DNA of 43,096 bases from an uncultured Gammaproteobacteria bacterium (GCA_947259175.1 CAMYKW010000032.1:1-43096), one strand, 5' to 3'; shown: positions 34,661-43,096, counted from the first letter of the stretch. Translations and numbers: made by a program. The notes: generated from the sequence alone by a model not told the origin.

Positions 34661-35539
34661 GTGCTCAATCAAAAACAAGCTGTACTCTTGGAACGTCCAG
34701 CCAAAACAAATGACGTCTTGCCGTCAGCACCCGTGAAGATCCAGGATACCGATACCAAGACCGTCGGGCAGGTAACCGTGGACAAACCGATCATGACCAC
34801 ACGGAACGTGGATGTCTACTACGACGACAAGCAAGCCATTAGAAATGTCAGTATCGACATCGCCTACAACGAAGTGTTGTCGATGATCGGACCGTCGGGT
34901 TGTGGTAAGTCAACGTTCTTGCGATGCCTGAACCGAATGAACGATACCATCGAATCGGCGCGTGTCACAGGCAGTATCGAACTGGAAGGCCATGACATCT
35001 ACGACAAGAAGACCGATGTCGTAACCCTGCGCGCCCGCGTCGGGATGGTGTTCCAGAAACCCAATCCGTTTCCGAAATCGGTGTATGAAAACGTCGCGTA
35101 CGGTCCGCGCATTCATGGCCTGGCGCGAAATCAATCGGAGTTGGACGAAATCGTGGAAACCAGCCTGCGACGTGCCGGCCTCTGGGACGAGGTCAAAGAT
35201 CGGCTCCGGGAACCTGGCACCGGCCTGTCCGGCGGTCAGCAGCAACGGCTGTGCATCGCGCGGTGCATCGCAGTAAATCCGGATGTCATCCTCATGGATG
35301 AGCCCTGCTCCGCGTTGGATCCCATTGCCACCGCAAGGATCGAAGAATTGATTGATGAATTGCGGCAAAACTACTCCATCGTCATCGTCACGCACTCCAT
35401 GCAGCAGGCTGCCCGTGTTTCCCAACGCACCGCTTACTTTCATCTAGGTGACTTAATTGAGGTCGGCGAGACCTCAATCATCTTCACCAATCCCCAGCAC
35501 AAGCTTACCGAAGACTATCTCACCGGAAGATTTGGCTAG
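34661..35539 (+). CDS. pstB: Phosphate ABC transporter ATP-binding protein PstB
   Basis: The ATPase subunit of the Pst importer. In 292 residues it has Walker [10 protein letters not shown] (77-85), the Q-loop ([18 protein letters not shown], hallmark PstB), signature [13 protein letters not shown], Walker [14 protein letters not shown] and the H-loop [14 protein letters not shown]. An N-terminal extension of about 45 residues precedes the usual start. The GTG at 34661 has GAGG 8-10 bases upstream; an internal ATG ([13 protein letters not shown], residue 45) could give a normal-length protein. Last gene of pstSCAB. Confidence 0.97.
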   Translation: MLNQKQAVLLERPAKTNDVLPSAPVKIQDTDTKTVGQVTVDKPIMTTRNVDVYYDDKQAIRNVSIDIAYNEVLSMIGPSGCGKSTFLRCLNRMNDTIESARVTGSIELEGHDIYDKKTDVVTLRARVGMVFQKPNPFPKSVYENVAYGPRIHGLARNQSELDEIVETSLRRAGLWDEVKDRLREPGTGLSGGQQQRLCIARCIAVNPDVILMDEPCSALDPIATARIEELIDELRQNYSIVIVTHSMQQAARVSQRTAYFHLGDLIEVGETSIIFTNPQHKLTEDYLTGRFG

Positions 35540-35542
35540 TTC

Positions 35543-35587
35543 GGACGAAGGAGAAGTCCCGTACGGTTCTACGCTCGTCCTGTTTTT
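35543..35587 (+). terminator. Terminator of the pst operon
   Basis: GGACGA (35543-35548) pairs with TCGTCC (35575-35580). An inner AGAA/TTCT stem around a CCGTACGG-containing loop adds to the structure, and TGTTTTT follows. It begins 4 bp after the pstB stop, between convergent pstB and phoR. Confidence 0.7.
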
Positions 35588-35606
35588 GCGATTGGTTGAA
35601 GGTAGA

Positions 35607-36920
35607 TTAGGCGGAGGACGGCAACGCGTCCTTAATGACAACGTGCCGCGATGGAAAAGTACAAGAAAATTGCGATCCCTTGTCGATTTCGCTCTCAATA
35701 AAAAGCCGGGCATCATGCCGTAACAATACGTGCTTTACGATGGCCAGCCCCAGGCCGGTGCCTCCAAGATCGCGGGAGCGCGCGGTATCCACGCGGTAGA
35801 ATCGCTCGGTGAGTCGCGGTATGTGCTCGGGTTGAATGCCGGGACCTGTGTCGCTGACCGAAAATCTGGCGTCCGAATCTCTAACAAACCAACGAATGGT
35901 TATAGTTCCACCTGCAGGCGTATACTTCACGGCGTTAATCACTAAATTGGAGAATGCGCTGTACAGTTGATTGAAGTGCCCTCGAAGAAACAGCGTGTTA
36001 TCCAAATCGACATGCATATCATGTTTTTGGTTACTCAATTCCAGGGCTTCACCGTAGATTGATCTGATCAGGGACGGAACATCGACCACGGAAGGATTAG
36101 TATTGGGCCCGGTTTCCAAATTGGATAATTCCAGCAGATCTTCAACGATACGGCACATGCGGTCGGTTTGCTGGTCGACCTGAGACAACGCCTTCTTCCA
36201 CTTGAGCCCGAACTCGCCGGTATCATCCAACATCGATTCCACATATCCCTTGATGACGGTAAGGGGAGATTTCATCTCATGGGAAACGTTTGCGACGAAA
36301 TCACGCCGGATCTCTTCCAGTTTGTGCAGCCTGGTAACGTCACGAACTAGAAGCAGCTTTTTGTACGCATCTCCGTATGGAACAACGGTAATCGACAGAT
36401 GAAAGCTATGATTAACCGGGGATGGAAGCTCCAGTGGCTGGGAGAAATCGCGTTCAGCCAGATACTTCAAGAAGTCCGGGTCGCGGATTAGATTGGTAAT
36501 TGTACTCCCCATATCCTGTGGATCCTTCAAACCCAACAGCGCGGTCGCGTTCTCGTTTATCAATTCGATTTCGTCGTTCGCGCCCAGTGTCACAGCGCCA
36601 TCGGGTAATATCATCGTTGCCTGACGGTATCGCTCCAATTCCTGTTGCAACTTGTCCATGTCGTTTTGATGCTTCTTCGTCAAGCCACGCAGGCGGTCGT
36701 ACACGATTCCCCATATACCGACACCTTCGGGGATCGCGGAAGTATCGCGCTCAGAAGACCAACGCGCGAGTCGCGTCAGACAGTAGACATGCCAAGCCAG
36801 ATACGAAAGCGCACCTAGCAATAACGCCGTCTTGTAGTCACTGATGACAGCCCCCAGTACCAGGGCCGCTATAACGAGAATCAGAATACGCCAGGCTTCA
36901 GCTTTCCAAAATCCAATCAT
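35607..36920 (-). CDS. phoR: Phosphate regulon sensor kinase PhoR
   Basis: A 437-residue membrane histidine kinase. Two closely spaced transmembrane helices (about 11-28 and 31-48) leave almost no periplasmic domain, as in E. coli PhoR, which senses through Pst/PhoU. A PAS domain (about 95-190) follows, then the phosphoacceptor His214 in VSHEMKSPLTVIKGY and the ATPase boxes NLVINAVKYTP (N), DTGPGIQPEHI (G1), RFYRVD (F) and GGTGLGLAIVKH (G2). Its ATG overlaps the phoB TGA as ATGA, so the two are co-translated. Confidence 0.97.
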   Translation of the reverse strand: MIGFWKAEAWRILILVIAALVLGAVISDYKTALLLGALSYLAWHVYCLTRLARWSSERDTSAIPEGVGIWGIVYDRLRGLTKKHQNDMDKLQQELERYRQATMILPDGAVTLGANDEIELINENATALLGLKDPQDMGSTITNLIRDPDFLKYLAERDFSQPLELPSPVNHSFHLSITVVPYGDAYKKLLLVRDVTRLHKLEEIRRDFVANVSHEMKSPLTVIKGYVESMLDDTGEFGLKWKKALSQVDQQTDRMCRIVEDLLELSNLETGPNTNPSVVDVPSLIRSIYGEALELSNQKHDMHVDLDNTLFLRGHFNQLYSAFSNLVINAVKYTPAGGTITIRWFVRDSDARFSVSDTGPGIQPEHIPRLTERFYRVDTARSRDLGGTGLGLAIVKHVLLRHDARLFIESEIDKGSQFSCTFPSRHVVIKDALPSSA

Positions 36921-37627
36921 GCAGCAAGGCTCTGGGAGAATCGGTAACCGGCGCCGTGCACAGTCTGTATATGTCCGTCATAGCCATATGGCATCAGAGC
37001 CTTTCGCAGCCGACGTATATGCACATCCACGGTCCGTTCCTCGATGTACACATTTCTCCCCCACACCCGGTCCAGCAACTGGGAACGGTCGAACACGCGA
37101 TCCGGATGGGTCATGAAGAAATTAAGCAGGCGAAACTCGGTGGGGCCCAGTTTCACTTCGCTATTACCTACGGAAACCCTGTGACTGGCGGGGTCGAGAG
37201 ACAGGTGGTCGAGAGTCACCGGCTGTTTTCCCCCATGGACATTGGCGCGGCGCAACACCGCCTTGATGCGTGCGATTAACTCACGGGTCGAAAATGGCTT
37301 GCTGACATAATCGTCGATGCCGGCCTCGAAACCTCGGACCTTATCGTTTTCCTCGCCCTTGGCGGTCAACATGATGATCGGAATGTCCGCGGTGGCGTCA
37401 TCCCGTTTGAGCTGGCGCGCAAATTCTATCCCGCTCTGCCCGGGTAGCATCCAGTCGAGGAGGATCAGATCCGGTAAGCGATCACCGATCTGGTGAAGTG
37501 CGTTACCGGTTTCGGTGCATTCGATAACGCTGAAATCGGCGGCGGCGACAGAAGACGCCACCATTTCTCGAATTGCGGTGTCATCCTCAACGATAAGAAT
37601 CGTGTGCTGCATCGGTTTCTCGTTCAT
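36917..37627 (-). CDS. phoB: Phosphate regulon response regulator PhoB
   Basis: A 236-residue OmpR-type regulator. The receiver domain has Asp15/Asp16, phospho-acceptor Asp58 (LILLDWMLPG), Thr in IIMLTAKGEE and Lys in DDYVSKPFSTREL. The winged-helix domain ends with VWGRNVYIEERTVDVHIRRLRKAL, the PhoB recognition helix. Start ATG at 37625-37627; an internal ATG five codons on (37612) would give MQHTILIVEDD and is equally plausible. First gene of phoBR, behind its own Pho box. Confidence 0.97.
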   Translation of the reverse strand: MNEKPMQHTILIVEDDTAIREMVASSVAAADFSVIECTETGNALHQIGDRLPDLILLDWMLPGQSGIEFARQLKRDDATADIPIIMLTAKGEENDKVRGFEAGIDDYVSKPFSTRELIARIKAVLRRANVHGGKQPVTLDHLSLDPASHRVSVGNSEVKLGPTEFRLLNFFMTHPDRVFDRSQLLDRVWGRNVYIEERTVDVHIRRLRKALMPYGYDGHIQTVHGAGYRFSQSLAA

Positions 37628-37665
37628 CCCAAGCGTGTCGTACCGCTGTAATATTGGAACGCAAT

Positions 37666-37686
37666 TTTATTACAATGTTATGACAA
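37666..37686 (-). promoter_or_regulatory. Pho box upstream of phoB
   Basis: On the reverse strand TTGTCATAACATTGTAATAA resembles the Pho box: the first half TTGTCATA is near-perfect, the second TTGTAATA is degenerate. It lies about 40 bp before the phoB ATG and would make phoBR autoregulated. Confidence 0.6.
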
Positions 37687-37735
37687 AATCCCGGGTCGCT
37701 GGTCAATAACGAATCAAGATCAACAGCTTACGCGT

Positions 37736-38758
37736 TTATTGCTGTGCAGTGAAGCGTCCGCATTCGCGTAACAAGGCGGTTGCGAACTGACCGCGTTGCA
37801 GGTTGAACTCCAAAACCCACGTGTCCGAGGCGCAAGCTGTCCAGCGCAGTGCATCCACCCATACGCGCAGCGACCGGCGTTGATGGCGTAGGCCGGCGTC
37901 CGCCAGCGCCGCGTCCCAAGCGGAAAAGCGGCCTATCACAGCAGCCTCGAGCGCTTGCACATCTCGGCCGACGCCGCCGTCGCCGGAGCCCGCCAGCGGC
38001 CCGGAGGGATGCACGTCACCGTTTTCGACGCGCCGCTGCAACACGGCATCGACGTCGGTTACGGGAAACACACTGCGGGTGCCGTCGAGCATCGCCATAT
38101 CACCCGGCTGCAGGCGATCCCAGGTTCCTACCTCGACCCGCTGCGACAACACGTGATTGAAGATCCACGCCCGCGCCGCGGATAGATACAACCCGCGTTT
38201 GAACCGGTCGCGTTCGGCCCGACCGGCGAATAATTGTTCCGCACGACGAAGATTTTCACCCGCGCGCCCGAAGCGCTGCGCCGCGAAATAGTTCGGCACA
38301 CCGCAACGCTGGATAGCGGTCAACCGCTGCTGCAACAGCATTGACGGTGCATCCAGGTTTCGCAACACTACACGAAAGCGGTTGGCGCGATGGCTACCGC
38401 GTCTGAGTTTGCGCCGATGCCGCGTAGATTCGACGATGCGCAGCGAATTGGAGTGAAGGGCCTGCCAGTCGGGTTCTTTCGAGGGACGGACACGGACACT
38501 GAACCACTGTGTCGCTACCGCGTTGCGGTCCTTCAGCCCGGAATAACCGATCTCGCGCAGCGGCGTCCCTGCGTGATTTGCCAACGCACGCGCCGCGTCG
38601 CGCGTTGTAATCCCCCGTTTTTCCACCTGCAACCATTGGTGCTCACCTTCACCGCCCGGTTCAAAGCCGAGCACCTCAACGACGACAAAGTCCTCCGGCG
38701 CCTGACGTATCAGGCCCGAGATGGGCAAGGGATCATACGCATGCGCAAATGGTTGCAT
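37736..38758 (-). CDS. truD: tRNA pseudouridine(13) synthase
   Basis: It converts U13 of tRNA(Glu) to pseudouridine. The 340-residue protein shows the N-terminal PEDFVVVEVLGFEPGGEGEH, the catalytic GYSGLKDRNAVATQWFSV with Asp77, and VPNYFAAQRFGRAGENL and the insertion domain. ATG at 38756-38758 gives the family N-terminus (MQPFAHAYDPLPISGLIRQ) and has AGGAC upstream; the open frame continues over 100 codons further without resemblance. It is not next to ispF/surE, its frequent neighbours. It is divergent from sco with a 106-bp gap. Confidence 0.96.
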   Translation of the reverse strand: MQPFAHAYDPLPISGLIRQAPEDFVVVEVLGFEPGGEGEHQWLQVEKRGITTRDAARALANHAGTPLREIGYSGLKDRNAVATQWFSVRVRPSKEPDWQALHSNSLRIVESTRHRRKLRRGSHRANRFRVVLRNLDAPSMLLQQRLTAIQRCGVPNYFAAQRFGRAGENLRRAEQLFAGRAERDRFKRGLYLSAARAWIFNHVLSQRVEVGTWDRLQPGDMAMLDGTRSVFPVTDVDAVLQRRVENGDVHPSGPLAGSGDGGVGRDVQALEAAVIGRFSAWDAALADAGLRHQRRSLRVWVDALRWTACASDTWVLEFNLQRGQFATALLRECGRFTAQQ

Positions 38759-38864
38759 CACGTCGCGGTCCTGCCCACCCGCACCGCCTTCGATATCACC
38801 GATCGGATTGCTGCCGTTTGTGACCATATAAAACCTGCTGGGTCGTTTGTGAAATAATACGCCC

Positions 38865-39515
38865 ATGAACGGATCCGCGTCGAAACCAAACCGCAACAAA
38901 CAGGTTTTCATTGCCGCCGCTATGTTGTTCGCCCTGGCCATCGGCGTGTGGCTGGGAAACCTGGTACTCAACCGCGAACCTTCGCTTGAGCAGATTTCCG
39001 CCACGGTTTTGAATCCACCCAAGACTGTGTCGAATTTCCACCTAATCAACCATCGTGATGAGTCTTTTACCCTGGACACACTCAAAGGAAAATGGTCGTT
39101 CGTGTTCTTCGGATACACTCATTGCCCGGACATTTGTCCCACCACCCTGCATACTCTCGCGCAGATGGATCGTATATTGGCCAAGCGACCCGAAGTGCAT
39201 GCGGACGTGCAGGTGGTGTTCGTGTCCGTCGATCCCGCTCGCGATACCGTGAAGCAGCTGGGCAATTATGTGCCTTACTTCAACAGGGCATTTATCGGCG
39301 TAACCGGCCCCGAGGATGAGATAAATCGTCTGACCAAGCAATTGGGCGTGTTGCATATTCGTGTCGAACAAAACAGCGGCCAGGCATACCTGGTTGACCA
39401 CAGTGCCGCGGTCCTGCTGTTCGATCCAAACGGCGCGATGCGGGCGTTGTTTGGCGCGCCCCACGAAGCGCAGCGCCTGGCGGCCGACTTCGAGAAGATC
39501 AGAAAACTGAAATGA
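38865..39515 (+). CDS. SCO1/SenC-family copper chaperone
   Basis: A 216-residue thioredoxin-fold protein tethered to the membrane by one N-terminal helix (about 14-34). It carries the copper site THCPDICPTTL with Cys87 and Cys91 (CxxxC) and the later His in VDHSAAVLL, plus VFVSVDPARDT. It is expected to deliver copper to the CuA centre of cytochrome oxidase or to act as a thiol reductant. It overlaps the PCu(A)C gene by ATGA, a common functional pair. Confidence 0.95.
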   Translation: MNGSASKPNRNKQVFIAAAMLFALAIGVWLGNLVLNREPSLEQISATVLNPPKTVSNFHLINHRDESFTLDTLKGKWSFVFFGYTHCPDICPTTLHTLAQMDRILAKRPEVHADVQVVFVSVDPARDTVKQLGNYVPYFNRAFIGVTGPEDEINRLTKQLGVLHIRVEQNSGQAYLVDHSAAVLLFDPNGAMRALFGAPHEAQRLAADFEKIRKLK

Positions 39516-39952
39516 AGAGTAAAATCAGACCGCTCGTGCTGCTATGCATCGTGCTGATCAGCGGTGCGGTGCAGTCGCAAGCAGCGAACAGGTTGCGGGT
39601 CACCGACGCTTGGATAAGGGCGGCACCGCCGGGTGTCATGGTGCTGGCGGGCTATATGACGTTGGAAAATCCGGGACCCGAAGATATCAAGATCACCGCC
39701 GCAGAGAGTCCGCAATTCGGTATGATCGAGCTGCACCGCACCGTGATCGAGGACGATGTCGCCCGCATGCGCAGACAACCCTACTTTCTGGTGCCCGCGG
39801 AAGCACAACTCGTGTTGGCGCCAAATGACCGCCATCTAATGATGATGATGCCTAAGCTTGCAGTGCAATTGGGGGATAAAGTGACCGTGCGACTCAAATT
39901 AGACGATGGGACGAGTGTTGAGTTTAAAGCGATACTTCGTGAAGGACATTGA
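39512..39952 (+). CDS. PCu(A)C copper chaperone
   Basis: A 146-residue periplasmic protein. The signal peptide runs to about SQA (24). The Cu(I) motif H-M-x10-M-x21-H-x-M is exactly satisfied by His75, Met86, His108 and Met110. It takes Cu(I) and passes it to Sco and the CuA subunit of cytochrome oxidase. The ATG at 39512 overlaps the sco stop by four bases. Confidence 0.95.
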   Translation: MKSKIRPLVLLCIVLISGAVQSQAANRLRVTDAWIRAAPPGVMVLAGYMTLENPGPEDIKITAAESPQFGMIELHRTVIEDDVARMRRQPYFLVPAEAQLVLAPNDRHLMMMMPKLAVQLGDKVTVRLKLDDGTSVEFKAILREGH

Positions 39953-39999
39953 AGCGCCACACCTGAGTGAACAATACGAACCGTATAGCGAAAAACCAC

Positions 40000-40812
40000 A
40001 TGCAAAAACTATCTTTGCTGATTGAACCGAAGGATCTCGAACCGCTGCTCGACGACCCTGAACTGCTGATTGTCGATCTGTGCCAAGCCAACAACTATGC
40101 GCAGGCCCACATTCCCGGCGCGGTACATCTCGAATACGCCAACTTGTTACTCGGCACCAAACCGGCTCCGGGTTTGTTACCGGATGAAGCGCGGCTTTCG
40201 GCAACACTCTCAGCCATCGGGCTTACCGCGGACAAACACGTTGTGGCCTATGATGTGGAGGGCGGCGGCCGCGCATGCCGGTTCATTTGGACATTGGATG
40301 TTCTCGGCCATCCCGCCGCTTCGTTGTTGAATGGAGGGCTTTTGGCTTGGGCCAACGAAGGTCACCCCCTTTCGCGAAAACCCGTGGCGCCTGCGTCGAG
40401 CAACTACACGGCGTCAATCGGCGACCGTGGAATCGCAACCCGAGACTACATCGAACAACACCTGGATGATGATCAGGTGGTATTGCTCGATGCCCGCACG
40501 CCGGAGGAGTATAATGGGACCAGCGTGCGCGCGGCGCGCGGCGGTCACATTCCCGGCGCAATCAACCTGAACTGGCTGGACACTATCGATCGGACCCGCA
40601 ACTACCGCTTTCTGCCCGACGACGTGCTGCACGCTATGCTCGCCGAGCGCGGTCTGCACCGGGATCAAGAGATCATTGCTTATTGCCATACCCATCACCG
40701 TTCCGCGCACAGCTACGTCATGCTCAGGCATCTGGGCTTCGATAAAGCCAAAGGTTACGCGGGGGCTTGGGCGGAATGGGGCAACCGGGCCGACACACCG
40801 GTGAAGACTTAG
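40000..40812 (+). CDS. Two-domain rhodanese (sulfurtransferase)
   Basis: A 270-residue tandem rhodanese that moves a sulfane sulfur from thiosulfate or a related donor to a thiol or cyanide. The first domain is inactive (VDLCQANNYAQAHIPGAVH, no Cys loop); the second has RTPEEYNG, GHIPGAINLNW and the catalytic loop YCHTHHRSAHSY, where Cys begins a CxTHHR loop like that of Azotobacter vinelandii RhdA. ATG at 40000 gives MQKLSLLIEP; a GTG at 39967 is the alternative, 14 bp after the pcuAC stop. It follows sco-pcuAC on the same strand. Confidence 0.93.
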   Translation: MQKLSLLIEPKDLEPLLDDPELLIVDLCQANNYAQAHIPGAVHLEYANLLLGTKPAPGLLPDEARLSATLSAIGLTADKHVVAYDVEGGGRACRFIWTLDVLGHPAASLLNGGLLAWANEGHPLSRKPVAPASSNYTASIGDRGIATRDYIEQHLDDDQVVLLDARTPEEYNGTSVRAARGGHIPGAINLNWLDTIDRTRNYRFLPDDVLHAMLAERGLHRDQEIIAYCHTHHRSAHSYVMLRHLGFDKAKGYAGAWAEWGNRADTPVKT

Positions 40813-40846
40813 CAGCCCGGCGCCGCCTGGTGACAAATGCGGGCTG
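40813..40846. repeat. Remnant of the MITE-like element between two convergent stops
   Basis: The right end CCTGGTGACAAATGCGGGCT differs from the element's right terminus by one base. The left AGCCCG (40814-40819) could be the remains of the left terminus, so AGCCCG and CGGGCT still pair. It fills the 38-bp gap between the rhodanese and CbiM-like stop codons, possibly serving as a bidirectional terminator. Confidence 0.6.
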
Positions 40847-40850
40847 GCGC

Positions 40851-41516
40851 TCAACGATTGGTGAGATATCGCCTGTCGTCGAATGTTGCAACCCACGCCG
40901 GGCGGTAGACGACAAATATCGTCATCATAGCGCCGGTCAAGAACGCCTCTGGAAACACCAACAACATATAGAACACCGTGTAATGCTCCATTAATCGTTG
41001 CCAGGGGTATGCGCCGACCGACCACAGCAGCAGGGTACTCACTGCGCCGACACTGATTATCGCCAGCGCGGCGCCAAAAAAAGCCGCGACAAAAATATAA
41101 ATGAAAAAATTTTCCGGCAAGCGACGCTCGCTGAATCGCAATACCCGCCAACTCACGAGCACCGGCAGACAAATCAACAACAATCCGTTCCACCCAAACG
41201 ACAACCAGCCGCCGTTGCCGTAGATCGTGGCGCCGAGCAGGACTGCGCCCACGCAAAGCAGCGCGAACTGCCAACCGAACATCAGCGTTACCAGAGTCAC
41301 GCCCAGTAAGTGAAGCTCAAGCCCCGGGGCTACACCCGCCTTCATCGCCCAGACCAACAGCAGCGCCACGCACGTGGCCAGTAGGACGTGGCTGTCCTCG
41401 TTGTCGGATAAATGCCACCACGGCGCCTTGAGCGCCGCCCACAGCAGTGCCAACAGAAACAGCACATAACCGACGGCAGCCAGCCCCGGAGAGAGCAGTT
41501 CTGCAGGTACGTTCAT
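40851..41516 (-). CDS. CbiM-like integral membrane protein
   Basis: A 221-residue protein with about six to seven transmembrane helices. The N-terminus MNVPAELLSPG recalls the metal-binding MHIPDGxLS start of CbiM/NikM S-components, and helices with LELHLLGVTLVTLMFGW and PEAFLTGAMMTIFVVYRPAWV resemble gammaproteobacterial proteins annotated as ECF transporter permease. Met1-x-x would replace the His2 used to bind metal in CbiM, so metal specificity cannot be claimed. No ECF ATPase (CbiO) or transmembrane CbiQ is next to it. It is convergent with rhodanese. Confidence 0.6.
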   Translation of the reverse strand: MNVPAELLSPGLAAVGYVLFLLALLWAALKAPWWHLSDNEDSHVLLATCVALLLVWAMKAGVAPGLELHLLGVTLVTLMFGWQFALLCVGAVLLGATIYGNGGWLSFGWNGLLLICLPVLVSWRVLRFSERRLPENFFIYIFVAAFFGAALAIISVGAVSTLLLWSVGAYPWQRLMEHYTVFYMLLVFPEAFLTGAMMTIFVVYRPAWVATFDDRRYLTNR

Positions 41517-41758
41517 CCGAATAAACCGTCCGCGTGCATAGGGTTACGGATGATAACCCATGATCCGCCGAATCCCGACAGGGAAGTGCTTATCATTCAA
41601 GACACGGATCCGGGATGCTTTATGCCGCGAGCGAAATCGGAAGAACAGGCCGCGCGTTTGCATCGCGCAATGCTTGGTTTAACATCCATGGAGTTACCGC
41701 GATTGGTGGCACCATTGCCAATGTGAATCATCGTCAGTTGCAGCCTAGACAACAATCT

Positions 41759-43003
41759 ATGCGTGAAACGAAGTCGACAAAGCGCCGTCGCCGCAGTCCG
41801 GCGGCGGGAACACGGATTGCAAACGGCGCCTTGGTACTGTGCGCGACCCTGGCCGCCTTGCTCGCCGTGGAGGCATACCTGCACTACTTCCACAATTACC
41901 GTGGCGTCCAGATCAAGGTCATCGACGGCAAGACCTACGATCACCGCGACACCCGAAGCGCCCTGTATGATCTCTTCTCGGCGGGCCAGGATGCCTATCC
42001 GATCATACCGCCCGCTACTTACCGCAAGTCGCTGGCCGATGCCGAGCCCGCACTGCTCCCCTTGGGGGGCATCTCGAGGACTACCACCGCATTTTGCAAC
42101 GAGTTGCAGAAATTCATCATCTACGAAAGTGACCGCTTCGGCTTCAATAACGAAAACCAAATCTGGGACAACAACCCTCGGGTGTTGATCCTGGGCGATT
42201 CCTTCGCCCACGGCGCCTGCGTCCCGCGCAGCGCGACCATCGCCGAAAATCTCTCCTGCCTGCATGCACCGACGGTGAGCCTGGGTTACAACGGCAATGG
42301 TCCGTTGTTGGAGTTGGCGGGACTGATTGAATTTGGTACGCACTTGCGGCCCGACATGGTCGTATGGATGTTCTATGAGGGCAACGATCTACCGGACTTG
42401 GCCAGTGAGATCGACTCGCCATTGCTTCGGCATTACTTGACCTCGGAGTTCAGCCAAGGTCTGATGCAACGGCAACCGGACGTGGATTACGCGTTAAGAA
42501 GTTACGTCGCCCAACTCCCCGAATACAGGAATGTCAAAATCGCCGCGCGGACATCCTCTGATGTGCAATCCATCATTCGCTTCCGCAGCACCAGAGCCAT
42601 GGTGAGACGTGTGCTGTCGGTACAGGAGAAACAAAGAAAGCAACAAGCGTATGCCGTGCGCAGCGCGAAAAAGTACGATGTCTCGGATCTTACGAGAGTC
42701 CTCGAACGAGCACACGAAATCACCAGGTCGTGGGGCGGAGCTCTCGTGTTCGTGTATGTCCCGCAATGGGACCGTTACACGGGCGGCGACACCGTGAACC
42801 CAAATCGCGATGACGTGATCCGCGTGGTGCAAGAACTGGGTATACCGCTCATTGATCTGCATTCACATTTCGTGACGCTGGAGCGCCCCGCCGATCTCTA
42901 CGCCTACCCCGATCGCAACGGACACTTCAATGAGCGTGGGTATCTGGCGGTCGGTGAATTCCTGGCGAGGAGACTCGAAGCCGCGGTGAAACCCGGCTCT
43001 TAG
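41759..43003 (+). CDS. SGNH/GDSL-like hydrolase, membrane anchored
   Basis: A 414-residue protein. A basic head (KSTKRRRRSPAAG) precedes one transmembrane helix (about 22-42), so the bulk is probably periplasmic. VLILGDSFAHGACV contains the GDS motif with the nucleophile Ser, VSLGYNGNGPLLEL the second block, and DRNGHFNERGYLAVGEFL the C-terminal DxxH with catalytic Asp and His. Such proteins de-acetylate or acetylate exopolysaccharide or are lipases; the substrate is unknown. The ATG at 41759 is chosen from the basic head; the Shine-Dalgarno is weak. The stop TAG at 43001-43003 is the first three bases of the repeat element. Confidence 0.85.
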   Translation: MRETKSTKRRRRSPAAGTRIANGALVLCATLAALLAVEAYLHYFHNYRGVQIKVIDGKTYDHRDTRSALYDLFSAGQDAYPIIPPATYRKSLADAEPALLPLGGISRTTTAFCNELQKFIIYESDRFGFNNENQIWDNNPRVLILGDSFAHGACVPRSATIAENLSCLHAPTVSLGYNGNGPLLELAGLIEFGTHLRPDMVVWMFYEGNDLPDLASEIDSPLLRHYLTSEFSQGLMQRQPDVDYALRSYVAQLPEYRNVKIAARTSSDVQSIIRFRSTRAMVRRVLSVQEKQRKQQAYAVRSAKKYDVSDLTRVLERAHEITRSWGGALVFVYVPQWDRYTGGDTVNPNRDDVIRVVQELGIPLIDLHSHFVTLERPADLYAYPDRNGHFNERGYLAVGEFLARRLEAAVKPGS

Positions 43004-43096
43004 CCCGCATTTCTCACCAGGATCCCGGATGCTGGCGAAGAGACCGGGCGACTGGACGCCGCGCTGGAACGAAACCCATAGCCGTAGCTATGGGTT
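43001..43096. mobile_element. Second copy of the MITE-like element (cut by the window end)
   Basis: All 96 bases equal 8357-8452, including the left terminal repeat and most of the internal hairpin. The flanking base differs (CTTAG here, CCTAG in copy 1), so the repeat proper begins at TAG or AG. Identity over the whole stretch suggests recent movement. Confidence 0.85.

Overview
The window looks like a chromosomal segment of a moderately GC-rich gammaproteobacterium, with housekeeping genes on both strands. The basis is dapB next to carA, a RelA-like long (p)ppGpp synthetase, TruD, PCu(A)C/Sco copper chaperones, an Azotobacter RhdA-like sulfurtransferase loop and enterobacterial-style Pho boxes. 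The exact lineage cannot be fixed from the sequence. I see no rRNA, tRNA, CRISPR array, phage gene or transposase gene. Small transposon-like repeats are present.

Region 1 (1-13049) is metabolic: the 5' part of carA behind an apparent attenuator leader, dapB, an MFS transporter, a membrane diguanylate cyclase, endonuclease V (nfi), a glycosyltransferase-nucleosidase-ltaE cluster, a 186-bp MITE-like element with perfect terminal inverted repeats, a cupin, malate dehydrogenase, argE and egtB. Region 2 (13330-20443) holds a RelA/SpoT-type enzyme that combines RelA-like synthetase residues with an intact hydrolase HD motif, two divergently transcribed secreted Met-rich proteins (one made of about ten Asn-Pro/Asp-Pro repeats), a protein with one ferredoxin-like and two CDGSH domains, and a GGDEF-EAL protein.

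Region 3 (20444-27190) is accessory-like: a nuclease-family gene fragment, a small membrane ORF, a lone ribbon-helix-helix protein, then a compact locus of EcsC, an HMA-like protein, a DUF5132-like protein, a membrane-anchored HMA-like protein and a P2A-type cation ATPase. The same CxxC-less HMA-like domain seems to recur in three of these proteins. A histone-H1-like Lys-rich protein follows.

Region 4 (27361-37627) is a phosphate island: ppk and phoU leftward, pstSCAB rightward from a Pho-box promoter, and phoBR leftward from its own Pho box. It couples phosphate uptake, signalling and polyphosphate storage. Region 5 (37736-43003) has truD, a sco/pcuAC/rhodanese cluster for copper and sulfur handling, a CbiM-like membrane protein and an SGNH hydrolase. 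The stop codon of the last gene is contributed by a second copy of the 186-bp element, identical to the first over the 96 bases visible.
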